64,000 bases of DNA from Lysobacteraceae bacterium SCN 69-320 (GTDB lineage Bacteria; Pseudomonadota; Gammaproteobacteria; Xanthomonadales; Rhodanobacteraceae): NCBI GenBank assembly GCA_001725155.1, contig MEFP01000022.1, forward strand, positions 1 through 64,000. The letters run 5' to 3'. Both the position numbers and the translations under genes were made by a program. Positions 34,758 through 42,678 of the stretch are shown here, piece by piece. Below the pieces are notes generated by a model. That model saw only the letters and a program-made list of their open reading frames with translations. It did not search any database and was not told the origin of the DNA. Numbering within the stretch: position 1 is the stretch's first letter; every line of letters starts with the position of its first letter.

Positions 34758-35669
34758 ATGTCCGTCTTCGCCGCCTTCGCTTTCATCCTGTTGCTGATGG
34801 CCCTGGGCCGCTCCCTGGCCTGGCGCCGGCTCGTGCCCGACAGCGCGCCCGATGCGCTGAACATCGTCGTGCTCTATGTCTGCATGCCGGCGTCGATCCT
34901 GCTGCAGGTGCCCAAGCTGCAGTTCGCCTCGGCCGCGTTCGGCGTCGTGCTGGTGCCGTGGCTGTTGCTCGCGCTGAGCACCGCGCTCGTGCTCGGCGCG
35001 GCGCGCCTGCTGCGCCTGCAGCGGCCGGACACGGCCGTACTGCTGCTGGAAGTGCCGCTCGGCAACACCTCGTTTCTCGGCTATGCGCTGATTCCGGTGC
35101 TGGCGAGTCCCGCGGCGATGCCGTTCGCCGTGCTCTACGACCAGTTCGGCAGCTTCCTGATCCTGTCCACGTTCGGCCTGACCGTCATCGCGGTCTACTC
35201 CGGCGGCGCCCGGCCGACAGCGGCCGTCGTCGCGCAGCGCGTGCTGCGCTTTCCGCCGTTCCTCGCGCTGGTATTCGCGCTGACCCTGATGCCGGCGCAG
35301 CCGCCGCCGGCCATCGCTGCCGTGCTGCAGCAGCTGGCCGGCGCGATGCTGCCGATGGTCGGCCTCGCGCTGGGCATGCAGCTCAAGTTGCGCCTGCCGC
35401 GCTCGCAGCTGCTGCCGCTGGGCCTGGGCCTGGCCGGCAAACTGTTCGTGATGCCGGCCCTGGCCTGGCTGCTGTGCCTGGTCCTGGGTCTCGGCCCCGA
35501 CGCACGCGCCGCCGTCGTGCTCGAATCGGCGATGCCGCCGATGATCACCGCCGCCGCCCTCGCCGCGATGGCGCGCCTTGCGCCCGAACTCGGCTCGGCG
35601 CTGGTCGGCTACGGCGTGGTGCTGTCGATGGCGAGCCTGCCGCTGTGGCGCTGGTGGCTGGGAGCTTGA
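34758..35669 (+). CDS. AEC (auxin efflux carrier) family transporter
   Basis: 303 residues with about ten hydrophobic segments, an inner-membrane permease of the AEC family. Typical features are the NIVVLYVCMPASILLQVPK segment in the first repeat, PLGNTSFLGYALIPVL after helix 4, and ESAMPPMITAAALA in the C-terminal repeat. Bacterial members move small organic acids such as malate or malonate; the substrate here is unknown. Start at ATG 34758. A strong terminator hairpin follows at 35747. Confidence 0.9.
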   Translation: MSVFAAFAFILLLMALGRSLAWRRLVPDSAPDALNIVVLYVCMPASILLQVPKLQFASAAFGVVLVPWLLLALSTALVLGAARLLRLQRPDTAVLLLEVPLGNTSFLGYALIPVLASPAAMPFAVLYDQFGSFLILSTFGLTVIAVYSGGARPTAAVVAQRVLRFPPFLALVFALTLMPAQPPPAIAAVLQQLAGAMLPMVGLALGMQLKLRLPRSQLLPLGLGLAGKLFVMPALAWLLCLVLGLGPDARAAVVLESAMPPMITAAALAAMARLAPELGSALVGYGVVLSMASLPLWRWWLGA

Positions 35670-35746
35670 GGCGGTGAGCCGGCAATCGCGGTGAACCGCC
35701 TGGGCTTTCCGGAGGCATCATCGACGCGGGCCCCAGCGCGGGCCGG

Positions 35747-35782
35747 GCCTCGCCCGCGAGCGTCCGTGCTCGCGGGCGAGGC
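35747..35782. terminator. strong bidirectional terminator hairpin
   Basis: GCCTCGCCCGCGAGC and GCTCGCGGGCGAGGC form a perfect 15-bp stem with a GTCCGT loop, between the convergent AEC gene (stop 35669) and the secreted protein gene (stop 35806). No T-tract on either side. Confidence 0.65.
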
Positions 35783-35805
35783 GCTCACTGTCGACCGGCC
35801 TGCGC

Positions 35806-36621
35806 TCAGTAAGGCCTGCAGACGACACGGTCGGTTTCGGTCCAGCAGCTCCAGCGCACGGCGCCGTAAACCACCGGGACGCCGAACATCGTGTACAGGT
35901 AGTTTCGCATGCGCGTCCCCGCCGGGCCGTTCGGGCCCTCGGATCCGTAGTTGTACTGGACGCCGTTCAGCTGGGACGGCGTTACCGGGATGATGTTGCC
36001 GTGGGCGTCGACGGCGCTGTTCTCCACGGCAGTCAGGCTGTTGTTGACGGGGTTGTACTCGAACGTGATCTTCGATCCGTCGGCGAACTGCACGGTGATC
36101 AGCGTCTGTCCGATGTTGCTCTTGAAAATGCTGACCGCCGCCAGGACCAGGCTGTGTACGGCCGCTCCCCCCATCGGCAGCGCATTGGACCACGAGATGG
36201 ATGCCGATCCCGCGAGCCAGTCGATGAGCTGCGTCCTGGCGCCGCCCGGACCCGCGACGTCGTAGGCGGACAGGTTCTGCACCGGCCCGTTCGTCGTGAC
36301 GACGAAAAGGGATTTCATCGTGCCCTGCGTAGCCGCGTAATAGGCCGCGAGCTCGCCGACGACGTTGATGACGTCCCGTTCGACGGACAGCGACTCCGCT
36401 TCGACGAAGCAGACCATGCCTTCCTCGCAGCTTCGCGTAACCTCGAACTTGCGCGCGTAACCCTTGACCAGGTCGTAGACATAGTGAGTACCGCTGCCGC
36501 GCGTCAGGGCCTGCGCCATGTAGGCCGACTCGCTGCAGTCGTCGCAGCGGATCTCGGCGGCGCCGGCACTCGAGCCGAACAGCGCCATCGCCAGAAACAG
36601 CAGTTTGTTCTTCATCATCAT
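35806..36621 (-). CDS. secreted protein of unknown function
   Basis: About 271 residues with a signal peptide (MKNKLLFLAMALFGSSAGA) and a mature start EIRCDDCSES. Early CxxC and later cysteines (RSCEEGMVC, SCWTETDRVVC) suggest disulfides. The middle is rich in beta-like and Ser/Thr/Asn segments (SLTAVENSAVDAHGNIIPVTPSQ). I recognise no family. Three ATGs in a row (ATGATGATG) follow AAAGGA, so the exact start varies by two residues. It is a single gene with unassigned long flanks on its 5' side. Confidence 0.75.
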   Translation of the reverse strand: MMMKNKLLFLAMALFGSSAGAAEIRCDDCSESAYMAQALTRGSGTHYVYDLVKGYARKFEVTRSCEEGMVCFVEAESLSVERDVINVVGELAAYYAATQGTMKSLFVVTTNGPVQNLSAYDVAGPGGARTQLIDWLAGSASISWSNALPMGGAAVHSLVLAAVSIFKSNIGQTLITVQFADGSKITFEYNPVNNSLTAVENSAVDAHGNIIPVTPSQLNGVQYNYGSEGPNGPAGTRMRNYLYTMFGVPVVYGAVRWSCWTETDRVVCRPY

Positions 36622-37212
36622 TCCTTTGTCGCGTCGTTGAAAACTGCGCAGAAGAACCCGCGCATCGACACGTGGGCGATGCGGGAGTCGTCAGGCGCGG
36701 GATGGGCGTTCCGGCATCCACGCGCCGCGACGGAAGCGGCAATCGCGTGGTGATGCGGAACGCACGATCAGAAGACGCGATCGCTCGGCCTGCAGCAAGC
36801 ACGCTGGGACGAAACGCACGCTGGACTATGCAGCAGGCCCGCAGGCATCGCGCCGGAGCCGATGCCCGGCTGGTCCCGCCCGAGCAGCGGACCGTTCGTC
36901 ACCAGGCAACACTGCCAACGTCCGCGGGCGTGCGCGGCAATGCGGCCGGCTTCCTGCTCGTGCGGGCATCGCTTGTTGCCGGCGCATCGTCCGTTTCCGG
37001 CGCGGCCCAGCTCTCTCCCCGGCGCGGAACACGCCGGGGAGAGACGGGCGAGGAATAGCGGCGGGCGCCGGAACCTGGGTCTGTCGCGACGCTTCCTTGA
37101 AATCAGATGATGAATTTCAACAAAGGGCCGGCCGGCCGGACTCCGTTTCTCGCGAGAGTGGCGGGGCAGCGAGCGCCCCCCCGACCGCTGCATCGGCGTC
37201 GACGCGGCGCCG
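36622..37212. other. 591-bp region with no recognisable gene
   Basis: Lies between the 5' end of the secreted protein and the 3' end of the cupredoxin gene. Open frames on both strands exist (for example 36768-37193 minus), but they are Arg/Ala-rich and have no ribosome-binding site or known product. It contains one long imperfect inverted repeat. Confidence 0.5.
36706..36763. promoter_or_regulatory. long imperfect inverted repeat upstream of a secreted protein
   Basis: A 19-nt arm at 36706-36724 (GCGTTCCGGCATCCACGCG) pairs with 36744-36763 with one or two bulges, loop 19 nt. It is 85-142 bp upstream of the secreted protein's start, so it may be a regulatory or dispersed hairpin. Confidence 0.35.
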
Positions 37213-37983
37213 CTACGGACAGGTCGTTCCCTGCACCGACGTCACGCGTTCCAGCGCGAGGGTGCCCGAGGCGGTGAACAGCGGATCGACCGAGGTCCAG
37301 CTGACGCTGCCGGCGTTGCAGCTCGTGAACGTGAAAGTCAGCGTGCCCCAGGGTGGATTCGTGATCTGGGTCGGATCGAAGTTCGGCGGGAAGCGGCCGC
37401 CGCGGCTCTTGACCGCCTGCATCTCGATGCGGTTGTCGACGATCTGGCCGACACCGAGTATCCAGACCTGGTTGCCGTTCGCGTCGAAGGTGAACCAGAA
37501 CGCCGTGACCGTGGTGTCGTTGACCTTTTCCAGCTGGAAGCCGTGGCCGCTCTGCGCCGGGTTGTACCAGTTGCCGCTGACCGCGCTGCCGATCGAGAAC
37601 GCAGGTCCGCCCTGGACGACGATCTTGCCGGACATGCCGATGCCGCCGGGCGCGCCGTGGACGGTGCAGTAGTAGGGCACCGTGCCGGCGTTGGCGAAGG
37701 TCAGGGTCTGGCTCCACTCGCTGGAGTTCGGCGCGCCGCCGCCGGGATTGCTCGTGCTGGCGCAGCTGTTGGAACAACGGAACGAGCCGTCGTCGGCGGT
37801 GACGTCATGGAAACCGCCGGCATTGCGGAAGGTCACGGTGTCGCCGGCCTGGATCGTCAGGTTCGCCGGCGAGAAGCCGTTGCCGCCGCCGCCGACCGTC
37901 ACGACGTGATTGGCCGCGAAGGCCAGGGTAGTCAGAAGGAGCAGGCTGGCGCCGGCCGCCCATTGTGCGATTCGCCGAATCAT
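37213..37983 (-). CDS. secreted cupredoxin with C-terminal GNWYNP domain
   Basis: 256 residues. Signal peptide 1-23. Residues 25-125 form a plastocyanin/azurin-like cupredoxin whose type-1 copper ligands are H59 (GGFHDV), C106 and H109 (YYCTVHG) and M117 (GMSG). An extra C70/C74 pair lies in a loop. Residues about 137-235 form a separate beta domain starting GNWYNPAQSGHGF, which recurs, diverged, in the large RHS protein at 47370. Probably a periplasmic electron carrier. It resembles the cupredoxin at 45303. The Mtr-type cluster starts 1 kb away on the other strand, so a shared pathway is likely but not certain. Confidence 0.9.
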   Translation of the reverse strand: MIRRIAQWAAGASLLLLTTLAFAANHVVTVGGGGNGFSPANLTIQAGDTVTFRNAGGFHDVTADDGSFRCSNSCASTSNPGGGAPNSSEWSQTLTFANAGTVPYYCTVHGAPGGIGMSGKIVVQGGPAFSIGSAVSGNWYNPAQSGHGFQLEKVNDTTVTAFWFTFDANGNQVWILGVGQIVDNRIEMQAVKSRGGRFPPNFDPTQITNPPWGTLTFTFTSCNAGSVSWTSVDPLFTASGTLALERVTSVQGTTCP

Positions 37984-38073
37984 GGAATGCCTCCGTCACG
38001 GAAAACGCCGCGCGGATCACGCGGTTCGTGAGCGTGAGTGCGGATGGCGTGCGTCCCGGTTGCGCCGTGCGGC

Positions 38074-38802
38074 TCAGAAGTTCCAGACCACGCTGGTGAC
38101 CCAGCTCCGGCGTTTCTGCGAACCGGTGTTGTACTGGGTCGCGTCGGGTGTGGCCCAGAGCAGCGAGGTATACAGATAGACGTCGCCGATGCCGTAGCTC
38201 AGGCCGACATTGCCGTAGGCATAGTCGAACCCGGCGGCGTCGAGCCGCGCATAGCCCAGGCCGACGTCGGCGGCGAGGCGACCGGCCAGCGGTTGGCGGT
38301 AGCTGAGTTCGGCTGCGGCGGCGAAGCCGGTCGGCGCGCCGCGGAACGTGAACACGCCTGGCGTGTCCGGCGACAGAGCGAGGCTGGCGCGCCAGCGGCC
38401 GCGCCAGCCTATCGCTGCGGTGACTTCGTTGTAATTGAGTTCGTCGCGCCAGACGTTCCACGGCGATTCGTAATGCACGACGCCGAGCTTGGCCGACCAG
38501 TCCTCGTCGAGCTGCCAGCGCCGGTCCAGATACAGCGTGAACTGCGCGCCGGCGTCCTGGAACGGCGGTCGCTCCTGCGAGGCGCCGAGACCCACGATCC
38601 AGTCCGTGCCCAGGCCGTAGTGCAGGTCGGCCAGCCAGGCAGGCCGGCCCGAGCTCAGGCTGACGCCGCGATAGACATTGTCGGTGCCATAGCCCAGCGA
38701 GCCGCCCCAGCCCTGCGCCTGTACGCGGCCGCTTGCCGCCGCCGCGATCAGCAGCAGACCGGCAATTCCACGCGGACAGCGGTCGTTGCGGGTACCGGCC
38801 AT
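38074..38802 (-). CDS. TorF family outer-membrane porin-like protein
   Basis: 242 residues with a signal peptide (ending VQA) and a mature part of alternating amphipathic strands, starting GWGGSLGYGTDNVYRGVSLS, the opening of the TorF/TIGR02001 putative porin family. The C-terminus ends in Phe (SVVWNF), the signature recognised by the BAM machinery. Predicted small beta-barrel in the outer membrane; substrate unknown. It lies 91 bp upstream of the cupredoxin on the same strand and divergent from the ECF sigma gene. Confidence 0.88.
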   Translation of the reverse strand: MAGTRNDRCPRGIAGLLLIAAAASGRVQAQGWGGSLGYGTDNVYRGVSLSSGRPAWLADLHYGLGTDWIVGLGASQERPPFQDAGAQFTLYLDRRWQLDEDWSAKLGVVHYESPWNVWRDELNYNEVTAAIGWRGRWRASLALSPDTPGVFTFRGAPTGFAAAAELSYRQPLAGRLAADVGLGYARLDAAGFDYAYGNVGLSYGIGDVYLYTSLLWATPDATQYNTGSQKRRSWVTSVVWNF

Positions 38803-39014
38803 GGCGCAGAATCTGCCTCAGGTAGGGAATCGGGCGAAGCTACACCGACAGGCAACCGTCGAAAAAGCGGGCAAGGGCCGTTTGGCGCAGCGGTTCACAG
38901 CCCGGTCCGCCGCTGTACCGGCCGGATGGCGCCGCGCGCCGGCCGGGCGAGAGCAGGACAACCGTTTGCCGCGGTCGCGGCACTCAATGGCCACAGGTGG
39001 CCGGCCGGAAGCCC

Positions 39015-39635
39015 ATGCAAGCTGACAGCGACAACCCGGATACGCAGGATGCCGGCGCGGCGGACGCGGGCGAGGCGACAGAGCGCCGCCTGCTCGCGGC
39101 CGTCGCGCGCGGCGACCGCGTCGCGTTCGAGCGTCTCTATCTGCGCCAGCACGGCGTGCTCGCGCGCTTCCTCGCGCGGCACACGGCGCGGCGCGATCTC
39201 GTCGACGACATCATCAACGACGCATTCTGGGTGGTCTGGCGCAAGGCGGCCGAGTTCCGCGGCGATTCCAAGGTCGGTACCTGGATCATCGGCATCGCCT
39301 ACCGCTGCATGCTCAAGACCCTGCGCCAGAATCTGCCGGCGGCCGAGGTCGAGGTCGATCTGCCGGACCCGGCCGCCACGGAAACCGGCGAAGCCGAGCA
39401 GCGCGAGCTGCGCGATTGGGTGCGCCGCGGCCTGGATCTGCTGTCGCCGGAGCAGCGCATGACCCTGGAGCTGGCCTATTACCTCGGCCAGTCCTGCGAG
39501 GAGATCGCGGTGATCATGAATTGCGCCACCGGCACAGTGAAGGCGCGCATGTTCCACGCGCGTCTGCGCCTGCGCAATTCGCTGCCGGCGCTGGGCGGCG
39601 CCGATTTCGCCGCGAACCCCGCCGAACGGAAATGA
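39015..39635 (+). CDS. ECF sigma factor of the electron-transfer cluster
   Basis: 206 residues with sigma region 2 (FERLYLRQHGVLARFLARHT, then DLVDDIINDAFWVVWRKAAEFRGDSKVGTWIIGIAYR) and region 4 (LSPEQRMTLELAYYLGQSCEEIAVIMNCATGTVKARMFHAR). The anti-sigma gene follows after 4 bp, the standard pairing. Everything from 39015 to 46769 is on one strand with short gaps, so the sigma factor probably drives the cytochrome genes. Two CAACCGT elements upstream (38853, 38957) might be promoter parts; this is speculative. Start at ATG 39015. Confidence 0.93.
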   Translation: MQADSDNPDTQDAGAADAGEATERRLLAAVARGDRVAFERLYLRQHGVLARFLARHTARRDLVDDIINDAFWVVWRKAAEFRGDSKVGTWIIGIAYRCMLKTLRQNLPAAEVEVDLPDPAATETGEAEQRELRDWVRRGLDLLSPEQRMTLELAYYLGQSCEEIAVIMNCATGTVKARMFHARLRLRNSLPALGGADFAANPAERK

Positions 39636-39639
39636 CCAC

Positions 39640-40284
39640 ATGAGTGACGAAGGCCTCTCGCATACGCAGACCTGGGACCTGATTCCGTGGGTCGTCAACG
39701 GCACTGCGACTGCCGGGCAGCGCGCCCGCGTCGAGCTGCATCTGCGCGACTGCGCCGACTGCCGCCGGGAGTTCGCGCTGCAGCAGCAGTTCCAGGCCGG
39801 CCTGCGCGAGGACGTCGAAGCCGATCCCGATCCGCGACCCGGCCTGGAGCGCCTGTTCGCGCGCATCGACGCCGATACCGTGCCGCCGGCCGCGGCGATC
39901 ACGCATCGCGGCGGCGGCTGGCTGCCGTGGCTGGCCGCGGCCGTCGTCGTGCAGTCCGTGGGCCTGGCCTTGCTCGCCGGGCTGCTGCTCGGCCGCGGCG
40001 CCGCACCGGACGATTACCGCACCTTCAGCGCCGCCCCGGCGCGGAGCGAGGCGGTGATCCGCCTCGTCGTCGCGCCGGACACCACGCTCGCCGCGCTCGG
40101 CGAACTGCTGGCCGACACGCGCCTGCACATCGTCGAGAGCACCGCCGACAACGGCGCATTCGGCCTGGCGCCGCGCGATGCGACAACGTCGCCCGACGTC
40201 GCGGCGACGGTCGCCGAACTGCGCCGCCGCCCCGGCGTGCTGCTGGCCGAACCGATCGCCGGCGCCGCCGGCAAGGCACCGTGA
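39640..40284 (+). CDS. anti-sigma factor with zf-HC2 and I9-like periplasmic domain
   Basis: 214 residues. The N-terminal cytoplasmic part is a zinc anti-sigma domain with the H-x3-C-x2-C motif in ELHLRDCADC (about residues 31-40). One transmembrane helix spans about residues 92-113 (LPWLAAAVVVQSVGLALLAGLLL). The periplasmic C-terminus (about 130-205: VIRLVVAPDTTLAALGELL, then ELRRRPGVLLAEP) resembles a subtilase I9 propeptide/inhibitor fold, with the end LRxxPGVxxxEP typical of it. The next gene is an S8 peptidase, so this domain may be its recognition site or target. It sits 4 bp after the sigma gene and 4 bp before the peptidase. Confidence 0.88.
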   Translation: MSDEGLSHTQTWDLIPWVVNGTATAGQRARVELHLRDCADCRREFALQQQFQAGLREDVEADPDPRPGLERLFARIDADTVPPAAAITHRGGGWLPWLAAAVVVQSVGLALLAGLLLGRGAAPDDYRTFSAAPARSEAVIRLVVAPDTTLAALGELLADTRLHIVESTADNGAFGLAPRDATTSPDVAATVAELRRRPGVLLAEPIAGAAGKAP

Positions 40285-40288
40285 GGCC

Positions 40289-41596
40289 ATGATGTCGCGC
40301 CGTCGCCGGATGTTCGCGTTCGCCGTTGCGCTGGGACTCGGCGCTGCGACAGGCGTGCAGGCCGCGCCGCCACCGACGGACTGGAGCGCCGGCTACGACG
40401 CGGCGCGCCTGATCGTCGTCGCCGTGGCCAACAAGCCCGATCCGCAGCCGGCCGCCGGCGCGACGCCGCGCGGCTACGACGCGCTGCCGAATTACGCCGG
40501 CGGCGACCGCGCGATCGAAACCGCGGCGCGTCTGTCGGCCGACTACGGCCTCAGCGAACGCGCAGCCTGGGTCATCGAACCGCTGCGGCTGCGCTGCCTC
40601 GTATTCGCTCTGCCCGAACGGGCCGACCGCACGCAGCTGCTGGCCGAACTGCAGCGCGACAAGCGCGTGCGCCTGGCCCAGCCGCTGCAGGAGTTCGAAA
40701 CCCTGGCCGGCGCGGCCGCGCCCCCGGTTGCGGCGGCGGCGGCGCCGGACTACAACGACCCGTATCTCAGCTTGCAGCGCAGCTTTTCCACGATCGCCGC
40801 CGGCGCCGCGCAGCGCGCGACGCGCGGCGACGGCGTACGCATCGCGCTGATCGACACCGGCGTGGACGCGGCGCATCCCGACCTGGCCGGACGCATCCGG
40901 GACCAGCGCGATTTCGTCGGCGGCGCGGCCGATACGGCCGAGCGCCACGGCACCGAAGTCGCCGGCGTGATCTCGGCCGTGGCCAACAACAAGCTCGGCA
41001 TCGTCGGCGTCGCGCCGGGCGCCCAGCTGCTGGCCTATCGCGCCTGCTGGCCGGCGACGCCGCAGGCGGCCAGCGCGCGCTGCAACACCTTCACCCTGGC
41101 GCTGGCGCTGGGCGCTGCCCTGGACTCCGACGCGCGCATCATCAACCTGAGCCTCGGCGGCCCGGCCGATCCGCTGCTGCAGGAACTCGTGGCGCAGGCC
41201 CAGGCGCGCGGCATCGTCGTCGTCGGCGCGGTGCCGCCGGATCGGCGCATGGACGGATTTCCGGTCGGTATTCCGGGTGTCATCGCCGTCGCCGCGGCCG
41301 AAGACAGCGATGTGGCCACGCCGGCGCTGCGCGCGCCGGGCCGTGACGTGCTCACCTTGGAACCCGGCGGACATTTCGACTACGCCTCGGGCAGTTCGCT
41401 CGCGACGGCGCACGTGACCGGCGCGCTGGCGCTGCTGCTGGCGCTGGACCGGCATGGCAGCGCGGCCGATCTCGCCGCGCTGCTGCAGCGCAGCCAGCAG
41501 GAAGCCGGGCGCAGCATCGACGTCTGCCGCGCGATCGCGGCACTGCGGCGCGATCCGGCAACCTGCGCCGCGCCGGCCGTGGGCAGCGGCGGCTGA
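40289..41596 (+). CDS. S8 peptidase-like protein lacking the oxyanion Asn
   Basis: 435 residues with a signal peptide (ending VQA), an I9-like propeptide (about residues 95-130: LRCLVFALPERADRTQLLAEL) and a subtilase domain with D189 (IDTGVD), H220 (RHGTEVAG) and S370 (SGSSLATAHVTG). Where active subtilases have the oxyanion Asn (AAGN), this protein has VVVGAVPPD, so activity may be weak or lost. It is 4 bp after the anti-sigma gene and 2 bp before the decaheme cytochrome gene. It could process the anti-sigma factor or a surface partner, or act as a binding pseudo-enzyme. Confidence 0.88.
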   Translation: MMSRRRRMFAFAVALGLGAATGVQAAPPPTDWSAGYDAARLIVVAVANKPDPQPAAGATPRGYDALPNYAGGDRAIETAARLSADYGLSERAAWVIEPLRLRCLVFALPERADRTQLLAELQRDKRVRLAQPLQEFETLAGAAAPPVAAAAAPDYNDPYLSLQRSFSTIAAGAAQRATRGDGVRIALIDTGVDAAHPDLAGRIRDQRDFVGGAADTAERHGTEVAGVISAVANNKLGIVGVAPGAQLLAYRACWPATPQAASARCNTFTLALALGAALDSDARIINLSLGGPADPLLQELVAQAQARGIVVVGAVPPDRRMDGFPVGIPGVIAVAAAEDSDVATPALRAPGRDVLTLEPGGHFDYASGSSLATAHVTGALALLLALDRHGSAADLAALLQRSQQEAGRSIDVCRAIAALRRDPATCAAPAVGSGG

Positions 41597-41598
41597 GC

Positions 41599-42663
41599 AT
41601 GCGACCGCGCGCAGCCGGGCTCGCAGGGACGTGGGCAGGCGCCTGCCTGCTGCTCGCCGCGCTGCTGTTCGCGCCGGTCCATGCGCAGCAGACGCGCGAG
41701 GACTTCGCGCGCAGCCTGCCGGCTTCGGACTTCACGAGCGGCCACGTTCGCGACGACGCGAAACACTTCCTCGCCGCGCCGGGCTTCGCCAACGCGCGCG
41801 TCGCCGCCAATCCGCCGGCGGCCGGCGCCCAGCCGGTCGGCGAGAAGGTCTGCATCGCCTGCCATCAGCTGGAAAGCGAGCATTTCACGCACACGCTGCA
41901 TGCGCTGGGCCTGCATGCGGCGGCGCAGGCCGATGCGTCCGTGCCGGTCTGCGAAAGCTGCCACGGCGCGGGTTCTGAACACGCGCGCGATCCAACCGGA
42001 AAAGGCCTGATCATCGGTTACACGCGCGGATCGGCGACACCGGTGCAGCAGCAGACCGAGGTCTGCCTGAGCTGTCACGCGGGCGGCGCACGCGAGCACT
42101 GGGCCGGCTCGGTGCATCAGCGCAATGCGCTGTCCTGCAGCGACTGCCACAACCCGATGGCGAATTTCTCCGGCCAGGGCCTGCTTGCGCGGCGTTCGAT
42201 CAACGACACCTGCGCGCAATGCCATCAGGACGTGCGCCAGCAGTTCGGCCGCCGCTCGCACATGCCGCTGGCCGAGGGCCAGATGAGCTGTGCCGACTGC
42301 CACAACCCGCACGGCACCCTGACTTCGCCGCTGCTGAAGACCGCCACGGTCAACGAGACCTGCTACACCTGCCACGCCGAAAAGCGCGGACCGTTCCTGT
42401 TCGAGCACGCGCCCGTGCGCGAAAGCTGCCTGAACTGCCATACGCCGCACGGTTCCAACCAGCATGCGCTGCTCGTCGCGCCGGTTCCCTTGCTGTGCCA
42501 GCAATGCCATAGCCAGCTCGGCCATCCGAACGACCTGCAGACGCCGGCCTCGCTGGCCAACGGCGCGCATCCCGACGAACGCCTGATCGGCCGCGCCTGC
42601 CTGACCTGTCATGCGCAGGTGCACGGGTCCAACGCGCCTTCGGGCCCGAAATTCCACGAGTGA
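41599..42663 (+). CDS. periplasmic decaheme cytochrome c, MtrA/PioA/DmsE type
   Basis: 354 residues with a signal peptide (ending VHA) and ten CxxCH heme-binding motifs: CIACH, CESCH, CLSCH, CSDCH, CAQCH, CADCH, CYTCH, CLNCH, CQQCH and CLTCH. This count and length are those of the MtrA/MtoA/PioA family, which threads into an MtrB barrel and carries electrons through the outer membrane. An N-terminal extension of about 60 residues before the first heme is as in PioA-type proteins. The barrel gene follows after 15 bp. Start at ATG 41599, two bases after the S8 stop. Confidence 0.95.
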   Translation: MRPRAAGLAGTWAGACLLLAALLFAPVHAQQTREDFARSLPASDFTSGHVRDDAKHFLAAPGFANARVAANPPAAGAQPVGEKVCIACHQLESEHFTHTLHALGLHAAAQADASVPVCESCHGAGSEHARDPTGKGLIIGYTRGSATPVQQQTEVCLSCHAGGAREHWAGSVHQRNALSCSDCHNPMANFSGQGLLARRSINDTCAQCHQDVRQQFGRRSHMPLAEGQMSCADCHNPHGTLTSPLLKTATVNETCYTCHAEKRGPFLFEHAPVRESCLNCHTPHGSNQHALLVAPVPLLCQQCHSQLGHPNDLQTPASLANGAHPDERLIGRACLTCHAQVHGSNAPSGPKFHE

Positions 42664-42678
42664 CGCAGGAGAACGGCG

